Positions 35,650 through 47,299 are shown, counted from the first letter of the stretch. The stretch: 64,000 nt of DNA from Paenibacillus sp. FSL H3-0469 (GCF_038051945.1 NZ_CP150302.1:2418001-2482000); one strand, 5' to 3'. Numbers and translations are program-made. Notes: a model not told the origin generated them from the sequence alone.

Positions 35650-35853
35650 ATGAAGAACAGTACTAAATGGTTTGTTTACATATGTTGGTTCGGGGCTCTT
35701 GCTATTAATATTCGGTTGTTAATACGATCAATTTCAAACAATGAGCCTGCATTCTCTAATGTAGTAGGTGTAATTTTATTGGTAATTGCTATTATTAGCA
35801 TACATTTCAGTGAGAAAGCTAAAGAACAAGAGAATGGAAGTAACAAGCTTTAA
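35650..35853 (+). CDS. Small two-helix membrane protein (67 aa)
   Basis: ATG 35650 after AAAGGTG. Helices WFVYICWFGALAINIRLLI and NVVGVILLVIAIISIHF, with a charged tail. Orphan. It is followed by a hairpin ATAAAC..GTTTAT at 35909-35943. Confidence 0.65.
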   Translation: MKNSTKWFVYICWFGALAINIRLLIRSISNNEPAFSNVVGVILLVIAIISIHFSEKAKEQENGSNKL

Positions 35854-35908
35854 AAAAATTTTAAGAAGTTCATGAACATAGTTATTGAGCATTTGCAAAA
35901 GCTATAAA

Positions 35909-35943
35909 ATAAACCCGCCTGGCTTAATGCCAGACGAGTTTAT
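35909..35943. terminator. Bidirectional terminator
   Basis: ATAAACcCGcCTGGC-ttaat-GCCAGaCGaGTTTAT between convergent small genes, followed by TGTTTG on the plus strand. Confidence 0.7.
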
Positions 35944-36010
35944 TGTTTGAAAGTGTTTGAGAACATATATAATAGGCCCTCTAAAAACACAAAAAATCAT
36001 CCTAAGGCGC

Positions 36011-36316
36011 TTAATTAAATTTTTCAACTAACAATTTCTTAATTCCATCAAGTAAGGGTAATTTCTCACCTGAACCATTGAAACTAGGCAATGAATCCCG
36101 GATATCATCAATTTCCTCTTCGCTAATATCAACACAGCGGCCTTGAATCAATATCCTCCAAACCAAAGGATATTCATTTATAAGTTCTACATTAGGTTTT
36201 AGTCCTTGTCGATCTCTTAGTTCAACCATAAGTGAGTTCAAAGCAGTAGTTATATTTACTCTTTTCTCAACATGAACATCAAATGCTTTTTTTATTTTCT
36301 CCCCCCAATCATCCAT
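36011..36316 (-). CDS. Hypothetical acidic protein (101 aa)
   Basis: ATG 36316, with GGGAGG 8 nt upstream; a GTG at 36325 is also possible. Soluble, helix plus acidic C-terminal half (VDISEEEIDDIRDSLPSF). No family recognised. It sits in the AT-rich patch close to tRNA-Ile. Confidence 0.6.
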   Translation of the reverse strand: MDDWGEKIKKAFDVHVEKRVNITTALNSLMVELRDRQGLKPNVELINEYPLVWRILIQGRCVDISEEEIDDIRDSLPSFNGSGEKLPLLDGIKKLLVEKFN

Positions 36317-36664
36317 TACACTCACCTCCCTTCGACATCACATTTCGACATCTAGAAGTATCTTCCTTCCGACCCTTCCTTCTGGAACAAAACCGTGCAA
36401 TTCTTAACGCCTCTATAAACAGTCTTTGCACTACTCAATGTCTATATGTGCATCAGTCGTTCTTACGACTCTCAGATTAATAGTTTCAGGAGGGTACCAT
36501 ATCGTGCTTAATAATTTGAGTAATAATTAACCAAATAGATGATTCGAAGCCAAACAGTTCTATTATATGGATAAATGTACTTCGTTTGCAAATCTGTTAG
36601 CAAGGTTGGGAAACTACCCTGAACAAAGTAAAACCCCCTTGCTAGGCAAGGGGGTTAAGTGAAG
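36317..36664. other. AT-rich spacer before the tRNA pair
   Basis: No gene seen. A hairpin CCCCCTTGC-tag-GCAAGGGGG at 36634-36654 ends the minus-strand tRNA transcript (TTTTACTTTG follows on that strand). Confidence 0.6.
36632..36656 (-). terminator. Terminator of the tRNA-fMet/tRNA-Ile transcript
   Basis: AACCCCCTTGC-tag-GCAAGGGGGTT hairpin, then TTTTACTTT on the minus strand. Confidence 0.85.
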
Positions 36665-36738
36665 TGGGCCCTACAGGACTCGAACCTGTGACCAATCGGT
36701 TATGAGCCGACCGCTCTAACCAACTGAGCTAAGGGCCC
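36665..36738 (-). tRNA. tRNA-Ile(CAU), lysidine type
   Basis: 74 nt. GGGCCC acceptor pairs, anticodon loop CTCATAA gives CAU, T-arm CAGGTTCGAGTCCTG. The D-arm TTAGCTCAGTTGGTTAGAGC and overall sequence resemble Bacillus tRNA-Ile2 rather than elongator Met. It would need TilS modification to read AUA. Confidence 0.85.
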
Positions 36739-36787
36739 GGACTAGGATATCCGTATTATACGAGTGCTGTCCGGTGTAATAAGGTAA

Positions 36788-36861
<74 letters not shown>

Positions 36862-36946
36862 TCAGTTAATAATTATTTAAACAGCGACAATAGATAATAT
36901 ACAATATAGCCATGCATTAAGTCAAGGATGATTTTGGATTTTCTGT

Positions 36947-37111
36947 CTAAGGCAGAAAACGCACACCATAACGGCCCTTGCGCGAACGGTATATTTCCAC
37001 AAAACTCGGATCATGATAGCCATAGATCCAGCCGTCCTGCTCCAGTCTTTTGGCAAGGCAGCCCGCTTGAAATCTGGTCCTGAACAACTTGGCAAAATAG
37101 ATCCAATTCAT
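36947..37111 (-). CDS. Hypothetical small protein (54 aa)
   Basis: ATG 37111 on the minus strand, with AAGGAG 11 nt upstream. Reads MNWIYFAKLFRTRFQAGCLA then RLEQDGWIYGYHDPSFVEIY and ends VRFLP. The aromatic, basic composition and clean ribosome site suggest a real short gene. It is convergent with nothing and lies upstream of the tRNA pair. Function unknown. Confidence 0.55.
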   Translation of the reverse strand: MNWIYFAKLFRTRFQAGCLAKRLEQDGWIYGYHDPSFVEIYRSRKGRYGVRFLP

Positions 37112-37897
37112 GATACCCTCTTCTCCTTCATCGCAATAATATATGTCCCGGTGCTATTTATCATGCCCAGTTTTGCAAGAAAATTAGAGGATAGCTTGGC
37201 GGAGAAGATGGCAATTTCTGCCCGTATGCTTAGGTTACTGGTTGAAGAATAACGCAGGCATGGAGCAGATTACAGGGGATATGGAGTATAACAAATGAGT
37301 TGAAAACAAGGTGGTGGGCAATGGAACGAATGTGATGAGAGTAGCGGTCACATTCTTCACTGGAGCAAGACATGATGAGATTGGTTAGTAACGCATGGAT
37401 ATTGGAGTATGCAGCTAATTAGGGGCTGTGGAGATAACAAGCAGTTGAGATGATTACAGTTGGATTTTGTACACTTGCTTGGGCGGAAATCGCCTCTTCA
37501 AAAGAAATAAGTGGATTTAGGTCATCTAGTTCACGCCGTATCTGCGTTATTGTCCATTTCGGGTCTCAACAAGTGTATTTTTTCCAACTAGAGCATCCAG
37601 AAGTGTGCTGAGCCATTGAATAGATGCTGTTTTTCCACTTCTTTTCCTGACTGTCCAAAAACTAATTATTAGCACAAAATAACCCCACAAAGTGCGACTT
37701 TAGCTTCGATGATGACTCAGGTACTTTGCAGGGACCCCAAAACATATTAATTCTAAAAAGCCCAGCCCCCCCGGTAAAGGAGGACAAGGCTTCTTCTACG
37801 CATTTTCTAAGCTTTACGTTTACGCTCTACGTTTACGCTTTACGTATTCTCAACATTCTCCACGCACCATCTTCCATCCTCAGGGTCCTCTACAGCC
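37112..37897. other. Intergenic region, no gene seen
   Basis: About 780 bp with short degenerate repeats: AAGTG(T/G)-containing motifs near 37508, 37571 and 37601, and CGTTTACGCT-type units at 37811-37845. A weak hairpin (AAGCC..GGCTT near 37757-37792) may terminate the pyr transcript. No convincing coding sequence. Confidence 0.45.
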
Positions 37898-38539
37898 CTA
37901 CACGCCGAAGGCGGCAGGGTCCTGTCGCCAGGATTGCAGCAGCGCTACATCGCTCTCTGCGATCTTGCCTTGGGCCAGCGCCACATTAATCAGCGTGCTG
38001 TAGTTGGACAAGCTCTGGAGCGGAAGCTCGGCAGCGGCGAAGGCTTCTACGGCGCGGTCCAGCTCGTAGCTGAAGATGGCCAAGACGGCCAGCGGGAGGC
38101 CGCCTGCTTCTTGTACGGCCTGTGCGGCTTTGATGGAGCTGCCCCCGGTGGAGATCAGGTCCTCGATCACAACGACCTTCTGGCCGGGCGCGATCAGTCC
38201 TTCGATCTGGTTCTGCTTGCCGTGGCCTTTGGCCTTGTCCCGGATGTAAGCCATCGGGAGACCGAGCTTATCGGCCACCCAGGCCGCATGCGGGATACCG
38301 GCGGTTGCTGTCCCGGCAATCACCTCTGCGTCCGGGTAGCTGGTTCTGATCAGCTCTGCGAAGGCCTCCGCAATGTAATTGCGGACTGCCGGGAAGGCCA
38401 TGGTCAGACGGTTGTCGCAATAGATCGGCGATTTGATGCCGGAGGTCCAGGTGAACGGCTCCTGCGGGCGCAGGGCTACGGCTCCGATCTCCAGCAGATG
38501 ACTTGCGACCTGTTCACTTCGATTCTCTAATTTGCTCAT
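37898..38539 (-). CDS. pyrE: Orotate phosphoribosyltransferase
   Basis: 213 aa; converts orotate and PRPP to OMP. PRPP-binding loop [14 protein letters not shown], flexible-loop region [16 protein letters not shown]-terminal [16 protein letters not shown] typical of Firmicute PyrE. The start overlaps the pyrF stop by 4 nt. Last gene of the pyrimidine operon. Confidence 0.96.
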   Translation of the reverse strand: MSKLENRSEQVASHLLEIGAVALRPQEPFTWTSGIKSPIYCDNRLTMAFPAVRNYIAEAFAELIRTSYPDAEVIAGTATAGIPHAAWVADKLGLPMAYIRDKAKGHGKQNQIEGLIAPGQKVVVIEDLISTGGSSIKAAQAVQEAGGLPLAVLAIFSYELDRAVEAFAAAELPLQSLSNYSTLINVALAQGKIAESDVALLQSWRQDPAAFGV

Positions 38540-39321
38540 GCTTGGCTCATCTCCTCAATAATAGATAGTGCTGCCGCACGCGGATCTGCCGCGGCTGTAA
38601 TCGGCCGGCCCACTACCAGGTAGTGGCTGCCTTGGCGAATAGCCTGTCCGGGCGTCATGACCCGGGACTGATCGTCCAGTGACGCACCAGCGGGCCGGAT
38701 GCCCGGGGTAACCGTGCGGAACTCGGGTCCGCACGCTTCAGCAATCACCACGGATTCCTGCGGGGATGCTACCACTCCATGCAAGCCTGCTTCCGCTGCC
38801 AGCTTGGCGTATCGCACCACTGCATCGGTCACTGTTCCGGCTATGCCGATTTCGCGGTTCATCACTTCCTGGCTAGTGCTGGTAAGCTGGGTTACTGCAA
38901 TGATCAGCGACATGTGCAGCGATGGCTTCAGGCTGACCGCCTGAGCCGCTCCTTCCACCGCAGCCGCCATCATGGCTGCGCCCCCGGCGGCATGTACGTT
39001 GAACATGTCCACGCCCAGCCCGGTTAGGCTCTCAGCACCACCCCGGACCGTGTTGGGGATATCGTGCATTTTGACATCAAGGAATACCGAATATCCGCGC
39101 TCCTTCAGCTCCCGGATGAAGTCAGGACCGGCGGCATAGAACAGCTGCATGCCCACCTTCATATAGCAAGGGATACCTTCGAGCTGTTCGATCAGCGCCC
39201 GCGCCTGGTCTGCATTCGGGTAATCCAGGGCAACCATCAGCCGTCCGGCCATTTCATTCCATTTCTCAATCTGTCCGACATTCTCGTGCCCGTGCTGCTG
39301 CTCTGCTGCTGTCCGTTCCAT
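38536..39321 (-). CDS. pyrF: Orotidine-5'-phosphate decarboxylase
   Basis: 261 aa from ATG 39321, with AAGAAGG 7 nt upstream; the frame is open to 39381. Decarboxylates OMP to UMP. Catalytic motif [12 protein letters not shown] carries the Asp-Lys-Asp array; substrate strand [12 protein letters not shown]; phosphate site [14 protein letters not shown]. About 25 N-terminal residues precede the usual barrel start. A 30-bp palindrome lies just upstream, after carB. Confidence 0.94.
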   Translation of the reverse strand: MERTAAEQQHGHENVGQIEKWNEMAGRLMVALDYPNADQARALIEQLEGIPCYMKVGMQLFYAAGPDFIRELKERGYSVFLDVKMHDIPNTVRGGAESLTGLGVDMFNVHAAGGAAMMAAAVEGAAQAVSLKPSLHMSLIIAVTQLTSTSQEVMNREIGIAGTVTDAVVRYAKLAAEAGLHGVVASPQESVVIAEACGPEFRTVTPGIRPAGASLDDQSRVMTPGQAIRQGSHYLVVGRPITAAADPRAAALSIIEEMSQA

Positions 39322-39384
39322 TCGCCAACCTTCTTTCTTAGTTATCGTATCCAACACCTTCGATATTAAGGTCCCGGGCATAGG

Positions 39385-39414
39385 GGAACGGTCTGCGTTA
39401 ACGCAAACCGTTCC
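39385..39414. repeat. Intra-operon palindrome between carB and pyrF
   Basis: GGAACGGT-c-TGCGTTAACGCA-a-ACCGTTCC: a near-perfect 30-bp palindrome with no T-run after it. It is therefore more likely an RNA-processing or stabilising hairpin than a terminator. Confidence 0.7.
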
Positions 39415-39449
39415 TGTAGCAGCCTGTTACAGCTGCCTCACCCTCTATC

Positions 39450-42400
39450 TTATTGTCCGACAAAAGCAGGCATCGACTGGGACGAGAAGTTAATCGTCTG
39501 AAGCATTCTTAGCAGCGCCGTTACCGTATCGAGCGAGGTCATACATACGACTCCGTTCTCTACCGCTTCACGGCGGATGCGGAATCCGTCACGCTCAGGC
39601 GTTTTGCCCTTGGTCAGTGTATTGAAGACGAAGTTCGCTTGACCGCCGCGGATCAGATCCAGAATAGTCGGCTCGCCCTCATCCAGCTTGTTAACGTTCA
39701 TCACGTTCAGCCCCGCCTGCTCCAGCGCCGCTGCTGTACCGCCGGTAGCGATGATTTTGTAGCCCATGGCATGGAAGCCCTTCATCAGCTCTACCGCTTC
39801 AGCCTTGTCTTTGTCGGCTACGGTTACGATGATTGCTCCGGTAGCTGGAATCTTCATTCCTGCACCGATCAGACCTTTATAGAGCGCCTTGGCATACAGC
39901 TTGTCGCGGCCCATGACTTCACCGGTAGATTTCATCTCCGGTCCCAGCGTAGGCTCCACTCTGCGCAGCTTGGCAAAAGAGAACACCGGCACTTTTACCG
40001 ACACATAATCGCTCTCCGGCCACAGACCTTCCGTGTACCCGTCTTCCTTCAGCTTGCCGCCCAGAATGATCTTGGTCGCCAGGTTCGCCATCGGAATACC
40101 GGTTACCTTGCTAAGGAACGGAACCGTACGCGAGGAGCGCGGGTTGACCTCAATCACATACACTTCATTCTGATAAATGACGAACTGGATGTTCACCAGA
40201 CCGATGGTCTTGAGCTCCTTGGCAATCTTGATGGTGATCTCAGCAATCTTCTGCTTCAGACCTTCATCCAGATATTGCGGCGGGTAGACTGCGATGGAGT
40301 CGCCGGAGTGAACCCCTGCGCGTTCCACATGCTCCATGATGCCCGGAATGACAACTGTCTCTCCGTCACAGATGGCGTCCACTTCCACTTCCTTGCCCAG
40401 CATGTAGCGGTCGATCAGCACCGGATGCTCCGGATTTACTTTTACCGCTTCAACCATGTAGCTCAGCAGCTCGGTGTCGTTGTAGACAATCTCCATAGCA
40501 CGTCCGCCCAGGACATACGATGGACGAACCAGCACCGGATAACCAAGCGATTGCGCGGTTTCGACGGCTTCATCAATGTTGATTACGGTCTTGCCTTTAG
40601 GTTGTGCGATATCCAGACGGGCCAGCAGCGCTTCGAACTTCTTGCGGTTCTCAGCTTCATCGATGCTCGCCAGGCTGGTACCCAGAATATTCACACCCGC
40701 AGCAGCAAGCGGTGCAGCCAGGTTAATCGCGGTCTGTCCGCCGAATTGTACGATGACTCCGATCGGATTCTCCTGGGCAATTACGTTCATGACATCCTCG
40801 AAGAACAGCGGCTCAAAGTACAGACGGTCCGAGGTATTGAAATCCGTTGAGACGGTCTCTGGATTATTATTGATAATTACAGCTTCATAGCCGGCCTTCT
40901 GAATCGCCCACACCGCATGCACTGTGGAGTAGTCAAATTCAATCCCCTGGCCGATACGGATCGGGCCGGAGCCGAGGACAATGACCTTCTGCTTGTCGGA
41001 ATGAATGACCTCATTCTCCGTCTCATAGGTCGAGTAGTAATATGGTGTAGTGGCCTCAAATTCAGCGGCGCAGGTATCTACCATTTTGAATACCGGAACC
41101 AGACCCTGCTGCAGACGCAGCACACGTACCTCTGACTCCTTGGTGAATGCTCCGCCTGGACGGCCTTCGGCACGGATCTCGGCAATTGCCCGGTCTGTGA
41201 AGCCCTTGCGCTTGGCCTGATACAGCGTCTCAGCAGACAAGGTCTCTTCGGCACGGATCTCTTCCTCGAAGCTCACAAGCCCCTCGATCTTGGAGAGGAA
41301 CCACCAGTCCACATTCGTAATATCCTGAATCTCCTGCAGCTCATAGCCCCGGCGGAAGGCTTCCGCGATCAGGAACAGGCGCTCATCATCCGGCTTGGCA
41401 AGTCTATAGCGCAGCACACTCTCTTCAAGCAGCTCCGCTCCCGGCAGACGGAAACGGTGGACACCGATCTCCAGCGACCGGATCGCCTTGTGAATCGACT
41501 CTTCAAAAGTCCGGCCAATCGCCATGACCTCTCCGGTCGCCTTCATCTGCGTTCCCAGCTTGCGGTTCGCCGAGATGAATTTGTCGAACGGCCAGCGCGG
41601 GATCTTGCTGACGATATAGTCCAGCGTAGGCTCGAAGCAAGCATACGTCTGGCCGGTTACCGGGTTGACGATTTCATCCAGCGTATAGCCGAGGGCAATC
41701 TTGGCCGCCATTTTGGCAATCGGATAACCGGTCGCCTTCGATGCCAGCGCCGAGGAGCGGCTGACACGCGGATTCACTTCAATAACGTAATATTGGTAGC
41801 TCTGCGGGTCCAGGGCGAACTGTACGTTACAGCCGCCTTCAATATTCAGCGCGCGGATAATCTTCAGGGAAGCGCTGCGCAGCATCTGATATTCACGGTC
41901 GGACAGCGTCTGGCTCGGCGCCACAACGATACTGTCGCCCGTATGTACGCCAACCGGATCAAAGTTCTCCATGTTGCAGACTACAATACAGTTGTCATTC
42001 GCATCGCGCATAACCTCATATTCGACTTCCTTCATGCCGGCGATACTCTTCTCGACCAGACATTGGCCGATCGGGCTGTAACGGATACCCGCCTTAACGG
42101 TCTCGCGCAGCTCTTCTTCGTTGTCGCAGATCCCGCCGCCGGTTCCGCCCAGCGTGTAGGCCGGACGAACGATCAGCGGATAGCCGATTCCTGCGGCGAA
42201 GCCAAGCGCTTCTTCCACACTCGTAATAATCGCACTCTCCGGCACAGGCTGTTCCAGCTCGCGCATCAGCTCGCGGAACAAATCGCGGTCTTCTGCTTTC
42301 TCGATGGATTCGAGCTGTGTGCCCAGCAGCTTCACTTTCTCTTGCTCCAGGACACCGGCACGGGCCAGCTCTACGGCCATGTTCAGGCCGGTCTGTCCGC

Positions 42401-42671
42401 CGAGTGTAGGCAGCAGCCCGTCCGGGCGCTCCTGACGGATAATGCCGGTTACGAAATCAAGTGTAATTGGTTCAATGTATACTTTGTCAGCCATATTGGT
42501 ATCAGTCATAATCGTTGCCGGGTTGCTGTTGATCAGCACGACCTCGACGCCCTCTTCCTTAAGGGCTTGGCAGGCCTGTGTGCCTGCATAGTCGAATTCG
42601 GCAGCTTGACCAATAACGATCGGACCGGAGCCGATAACCAGAATTTTTTTGAGTTTGTTGTTCTTAGGCAT
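39450..42671 (-). CDS. carB: Carbamoyl-phosphate synthase large subunit
   Basis: 1073 aa, full length. Two homologous ATP-grasp halves: [19 protein letters not shown] starts the first, [20 protein letters not shown] the second. ATP-grasp segments [18 protein letters not shown] and [18 protein letters not shown]. The C-terminal MGS-like allosteric domain ([14 protein letters not shown]) binds UMP/PRPP. It makes carbamoyl phosphate from bicarbonate, ATP and glutamine-derived ammonia. One base separates it from the carA stop. Confidence 0.98.
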   Translation of the reverse strand: MPKNNKLKKILVIGSGPIVIGQAAEFDYAGTQACQALKEEGVEVVLINSNPATIMTDTNMADKVYIEPITLDFVTGIIRQERPDGLLPTLGGQTGLNMAVELARAGVLEQEKVKLLGTQLESIEKAEDRDLFRELMRELEQPVPESAIITSVEEALGFAAGIGYPLIVRPAYTLGGTGGGICDNEEELRETVKAGIRYSPIGQCLVEKSIAGMKEVEYEVMRDANDNCIVVCNMENFDPVGVHTGDSIVVAPSQTLSDREYQMLRSASLKIIRALNIEGGCNVQFALDPQSYQYYVIEVNPRVSRSSALASKATGYPIAKMAAKIALGYTLDEIVNPVTGQTYACFEPTLDYIVSKIPRWPFDKFISANRKLGTQMKATGEVMAIGRTFEESIHKAIRSLEIGVHRFRLPGAELLEESVLRYRLAKPDDERLFLIAEAFRRGYELQEIQDITNVDWWFLSKIEGLVSFEEEIRAEETLSAETLYQAKRKGFTDRAIAEIRAEGRPGGAFTKESEVRVLRLQQGLVPVFKMVDTCAAEFEATTPYYYSTYETENEVIHSDKQKVIVLGSGPIRIGQGIEFDYSTVHAVWAIQKAGYEAVIINNNPETVSTDFNTSDRLYFEPLFFEDVMNVIAQENPIGVIVQFGGQTAINLAAPLAAAGVNILGTSLASIDEAENRKKFEALLARLDIAQPKGKTVINIDEAVETAQSLGYPVLVRPSYVLGGRAMEIVYNDTELLSYMVEAVKVNPEHPVLIDRYMLGKEVEVDAICDGETVVIPGIMEHVERAGVHSGDSIAVYPPQYLDEGLKQKIAEITIKIAKELKTIGLVNIQFVIYQNEVYVIEVNPRSSRTVPFLSKVTGIPMANLATKIILGGKLKEDGYTEGLWPESDYVSVKVPVFSFAKLRRVEPTLGPEMKSTGEVMGRDKLYAKALYKGLIGAGMKIPATGAIIVTVADKDKAEAVELMKGFHAMGYKIIATGGTAAALEQAGLNVMNVNKLDEGEPTILDLIRGGQANFVFNTLTKGKTPERDGFRIRREAVENGVVCMTSLDTVTALLRMLQTINFSSQSMPAFVGQ

Positions 42672-42672
42672 G

Positions 42673-43854
42673 TTATAGAGCTCCTTTCACGGCTTCAAGC
42701 TGGGGTGCGGATGATTTCGGTGCCGTGATTCTGGCATTCGCCGCAAGCTGTGCCTGGCGCGATCCGGCCGGCCGCTGCGCCTTGTGGTCTGCGATCAGCT
42801 GCAGGAAACGGTCGAACAGATAACTGCTGTCATGCGGTCCCGGCGCCGCTTCCGGATGGTACTGCACCGAAAAAGCGGGGTAGCGGGTATGCTTCAGTCC
42901 TTCAACGGTCTTGTCATTGTTATTGATATGGGTAACTTCCAGGTCTGTGCTGGCAATCGATTCCTCGTTCACGGTGTAGCCATGGTTCTGGGAGGTGATG
43001 AAGCAGCGTCCGCTCTCCAGCTCCTTCACCGGATGGTTCCCGCCGCGATGGCCGAACTTAAGCTTCTCTGTATCAGCGCCGCAGGCCAGTGCGAACAGCT
43101 GGTGTCCCAGGCAGATGCCGAAGATCGGGTATTCGCCGAGCAGCTCGGAGATGGTCTGTACCGCATAAGGTACATCCTTCGGGTCCCCAGGGCCATTCGA
43201 GAGCTGAATGCCATCCGGGTTCAAGCGGCGGATCTCGTCTGCAGTGACATCATGAGGCACAACCACCACATCACAGCCGCGGTTGTTCAGTTCACGCAGG
43301 ATACCTGTCTTCGCGCCGTAATCGACCAGCACGATGCGTTCTTTGGTGCCCGGGCTGCTGTAGGCTGCTGTCGTAGAGGTACGGGCTACCTGATTGCGCA
43401 GCTCCTCAATAGTAGTGTCACCCATCATCTCCATTAATTCTTCCACACGCTTGTTAGAAGTGGTGAGGATCGCCTTCATGGTGCCGTAGTGGCGGATAAT
43501 CCGGGTAAGCATACGGGTATCAATCTCGCTGATGCCGGGAATATCATATTCCTTCAGCAGATCGTCTACACTGTATTCAGCACGCCAGTTGCTGGGTACG
43601 GATTCGTGGCGCCGCACAACAAAGCCGTGTACAAAAGGGCGCACGGACTCGAAATCATCACGGGTAATGCCGTAATTCCCGATCAGCGGATACGTCATGG
43701 TGACGATCTGGCCGCAGTACGAAGGGTCCGATAGTACCTCCTGATAGCCTGTAATTCCTGTGTTAAAAACAACCTCGCCCGTTTTCTCGCCTTCCGCGCC
43801 AAATGCGGTGCCTGTAAACAGTGTTCCGTCCTGAAGCAGCAATCTCGCCTGCAT
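42673..43854 (-). CDS. carA: Carbamoyl-phosphate synthase small (glutaminase) subunit
   Basis: 393 aa from ATG 43854, with AAGGAG 8 nt upstream; a GTG at 43863 is in frame. Class I amidotransferase: nucleophile Cys in [14 protein letters not shown], His-Glu in [13 protein letters not shown]-terminal CPSase_sm domain ([19 protein letters not shown]). Releases ammonia from glutamine and passes it to CarB. Confidence 0.97.
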   Translation of the reverse strand: MQARLLLQDGTLFTGTAFGAEGEKTGEVVFNTGITGYQEVLSDPSYCGQIVTMTYPLIGNYGITRDDFESVRPFVHGFVVRRHESVPSNWRAEYSVDDLLKEYDIPGISEIDTRMLTRIIRHYGTMKAILTTSNKRVEELMEMMGDTTIEELRNQVARTSTTAAYSSPGTKERIVLVDYGAKTGILRELNNRGCDVVVVPHDVTADEIRRLNPDGIQLSNGPGDPKDVPYAVQTISELLGEYPIFGICLGHQLFALACGADTEKLKFGHRGGNHPVKELESGRCFITSQNHGYTVNEESIASTDLEVTHINNNDKTVEGLKHTRYPAFSVQYHPEAAPGPHDSSYLFDRFLQLIADHKAQRPAGSRQAQLAANARITAPKSSAPQLEAVKGAL

Positions 43855-43938
43855 GCCTTCCACTCCTTCTTGTTTCTGTAGTCTGATTCTTATGTCACAG
43901 CCATGCAGCCGGGCTGCATGGGCTACTGCTTACTTCTG

Positions 43939-45213
43939 TTAAGCCTCACTCCATACGGCTCTGCCGTCTACCCAGGTCTTCACCGGCCAGCCCTTAAGCT
44001 TCCATCCGGTAAAAGGTGTATTGCGGCCCTTGCTCGCAAACGTTGCAGGGTCTACTTCCTTCTCTTCATTCAAATCAATCAGGGTCAGATCGGCAGGCGC
44101 CCCTACTGCAAGGCTGCCTGTATTCAGTCTGAACACCCGGGCCGGATCAGCGGTCATCCGCTGCACCAGCAGGGACAGATCCCATTTGCCTGTGGCCACA
44201 AAAGTGGTATACAGCAGCGGGAAGGCCGTCTCAAAGCCGGTGATGCCAAACGGTGCAAGCTGCATGCCCTTGGCTTTCTCTTCTTCGCTGTGCGGGGCAT
44301 GGTCGGTCACGATGATATCCAGCGTGCCGTCCAGCAGCCCTTCGATGCAGGCTTCCACGTCGCGGCGGGAGCGCAGCGGCGGGTTCATTTTCCAATTGGC
44401 GTCCATGCCAGGAATATCTTCCTCCGAGAGCAGCAGATGATGCGGGCACACCTCGGCGGTTACCTTAATGCCGATTTGCTTCGCCTGGCGGATCAGCCGG
44501 ACCGATTGCTCAGTGCTGACATGGCACACATGATAGTGGACACCCGTTGCTTCAGACAGCAGAATGTCACGGCCTACATGAATGGCTTCCGACTCATTCG
44601 GAATTCCCTTCAGGCCATGCTTGTCGGCAAAAGTGCCTTCGGCTACCGGCGCTCCTTCCACCAGCGAGTTATCCTCACAGTGGGCAATCACCGGCATATC
44701 CAGTTCCTTCGCCAGCTTCATCGCATCCTTCATCATCTGCGCACTCTGCACGCCTACGCCGTCATCGGTGAAGCCGATCGCTCCCGCTTCCTTCAGTGCC
44801 GCAAAATCCGTCAGCTCGCGTCCCAGCTCATTCTTGGTAATGGCCGCGTAAGGCAGCACCTTCACAAGCCCCGCTTCGCGTGCCTTATCCTTCACCAGCT
44901 GTACGATCTCTGCACTGTCAGTTACCGGGCGTGTGTTCGGCATGCAGGCAATCGTGGTGAATCCGCCCTTGGCCGCCGAGCGCGCCCCCGTCTCAATGGT
45001 TTCCTTATGCTCGAAGCCCGGCTCACGCAGGTGCACATGCATATCGATCAGTCCCGGTATCAGCAGCTTGCCTTCCGCTTCAACGGTCTCTCCGGCTTCT
45101 TCTACCGCCTCGGCGGCATCCTGAATCTTCGAGATAACTCCGTCCTGCACAACAATATGCTTGCGCTCCAGCACGCCTTCTTCGTTCAGTACACTGGCAT
45201 TTTTGATGATCAC
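43939..45213 (-). CDS. pyrC: Dihydroorotase
   Basis: 424 aa, class I amidohydrolase. Metal-binding DMHVHLREPG, bridging-Lys region, HCEDNSLVEG, HVSTEQSVRLI and catalytic Asp in TDHAPHSEEEK. Cyclises carbamoyl aspartate to dihydroorotate. GTG start at 45213, with AAGGAG 11 nt upstream. Third gene of the pyr operon, about 125 nt after pyrB. Confidence 0.97.
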   Translation of the reverse strand: MIIKNASVLNEEGVLERKHIVVQDGVISKIQDAAEAVEEAGETVEAEGKLLIPGLIDMHVHLREPGFEHKETIETGARSAAKGGFTTIACMPNTRPVTDSAEIVQLVKDKAREAGLVKVLPYAAITKNELGRELTDFAALKEAGAIGFTDDGVGVQSAQMMKDAMKLAKELDMPVIAHCEDNSLVEGAPVAEGTFADKHGLKGIPNESEAIHVGRDILLSEATGVHYHVCHVSTEQSVRLIRQAKQIGIKVTAEVCPHHLLLSEEDIPGMDANWKMNPPLRSRRDVEACIEGLLDGTLDIIVTDHAPHSEEEKAKGMQLAPFGITGFETAFPLLYTTFVATGKWDLSLLVQRMTADPARVFRLNTGSLAVGAPADLTLIDLNEEKEVDPATFASKGRNTPFTGWKLKGWPVKTWVDGRAVWSEA

Positions 45214-45338
45214 GGTTATGATTCTCCTTTGTGCCTTCCGGCCGCAGCCGTAAGCTCTGTAGTTATTATATAATAAAAATTCATCTTTGTGTATATTTAT
45301 TAATGCTCTTATGTGAGGTTTTTTTGGTTGCCGTTCTG

Positions 45339-46247
45339 CTACTGCAAAGCCCGCTCCATGACCGCCATCCGTACCGGCACTCCGTTCGCCATCTGCGGGA
45401 AAATCCGGGACTGGCTGCTCTCCACTACCGCATCGTCGATCTCCACATTGCGGTTCACCGGTGCCGGATGCATGATAATCGTTGCCGGGTCCAGCCTGGA
45501 AGCCCGTTCCTCGGTCAGTCCGAAGTGCTCCCTGTACTGCTCAGCCGATAAAATAATGCCTGAAGCATGCCGCTCCAGTTGCACTCTCAGCATCATGACC
45601 ACATCCGCTTTCAGCGCTTCTTCCATAGACACGTATGGAGCGTAGGCCGCAAGCTCAGGAGCCTGCATATTCACAGGGGCGCAGAACTGCACGCTTGCCC
45701 CCATTTTGGTGAGTGCCCAGAGGTTGGACCGTGCTACCCGGCTGTGCATAATATCCCCGATAATCGAGACCTTCAGGCCCTTCAGTCCGCCAAAATGCTT
45801 GCGCATCGTGTACAGGTCCAGCAGCGCCTGCGTCGGATGCTCGTTGTTGCCGTCCCCGGCATTGATCAGCGGAACGCCTACCTTCTCGGCAAGCTGCTGC
45901 AGCACCCCGGCAGGCTTCAGCCGGACGACTCCGGCATCGATACCCATTGACTCCAGTGTGCGCACTGTATCGTAGATGGACTCGCCCTTCTCCACACTGG
46001 AGGCCGCAGCCGTGAAGTTCAGTACTTGTACACCCAGACGTTTCTCAGCCATTTCGAAGGAAAAGCGGGTTCTGGTACTATTCTCGAAGAACATATTGGC
46101 AACAAAATGTGCTCTCAGCACCGGCGTGAGCTTCTCACTCTGATGATCCCAGTAAGCTGTTCTGTCTAACAGCTGGTTAATCTCCGACTCCGCCAGCTCC
46201 TTCATCCCCAGCAGACTGCGTTCCTTCACTTTGGTTGCCGTCATCAT
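45339..46247 (-). CDS. pyrB: Aspartate carbamoyltransferase catalytic chain
   Basis: 302 aa. Carbamoyl-phosphate site NSTRTRFSFE, HPTQALLDLYT, HSRVARSN, and aspartate-binding HPAPVNRNVEI. No regulatory pyrI is nearby, as in Bacillus. GGAGG lies 10 nt before the ATG, inside the end of pyrR, so translation is coupled. Confidence 0.97.
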   Translation of the reverse strand: MMTATKVKERSLLGMKELAESEINQLLDRTAYWDHQSEKLTPVLRAHFVANMFFENSTRTRFSFEMAEKRLGVQVLNFTAAASSVEKGESIYDTVRTLESMGIDAGVVRLKPAGVLQQLAEKVGVPLINAGDGNNEHPTQALLDLYTMRKHFGGLKGLKVSIIGDIMHSRVARSNLWALTKMGASVQFCAPVNMQAPELAAYAPYVSMEEALKADVVMMLRVQLERHASGIILSAEQYREHFGLTEERASRLDPATIIMHPAPVNRNVEIDDAVVESSQSRIFPQMANGVPVRMAVMERALQ

Positions 46248-46249
46248 TG

Positions 46250-47038
<789 letters not shown>

Positions 47039-47066
47039 AATTAAAGGCGCTATTCAACTATAGGGA

Positions 47067-47095
47067 ATTATGACAGATGGACGGGGGGATGTCAA
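47067..47095 (-). promoter_or_regulatory. pyr operon promoter
   Basis: TTGACA (47095-47090), 17-nt spacer, CATAAT (47072-47067), just upstream of the PyrR leader. The -35 hexamer lies inside the outer arm of a long inverted repeat. Confidence 0.85.
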
Positions 47096-47299
47096 ATTTT
47101 CTTCACAGGACGGTTTAGGGGAGGGCGCAGCTGCGGTGATTTTGGACTTTCGGCCGCTGTTGTCTCCAGATTGATTTGAATTAACCGCTTAGCGGATTAA
47201 ATCCGGAGACAAAGTAAAGGCGGACGCTATCGCTCCTGCAGTTCCAAAATCCCCTCCGCCGCTTCCACCTAAACGGTGCAAGAGATTTGACATCCCCCC
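47083..47299. repeat. 217-bp imperfect palindromic element beside the pyr promoter (copy 2 of repeat family)
   Basis: The outer arms are a perfect 15-bp inverted repeat: GGGGGGATGTCAAAT at 47083 and ATTTGACATCCCCCC at 47285. Inside are further matching arms: CGGTTTAGG/CCTAAACGG, GATTTTGGA/TTCCAAAATC, TTGTCTCC/GGAGACAA, and a CCGCTTAGCGG centre. The central part is shared with 3577-3711. No gene. Confidence 0.85.

Noticed and set aside
37013..37252. 79-codon ORF on the plus strand
   Set aside because: It partly overlaps a better minus-strand small ORF with a ribosome site (36947-37111) and lacks one itself.
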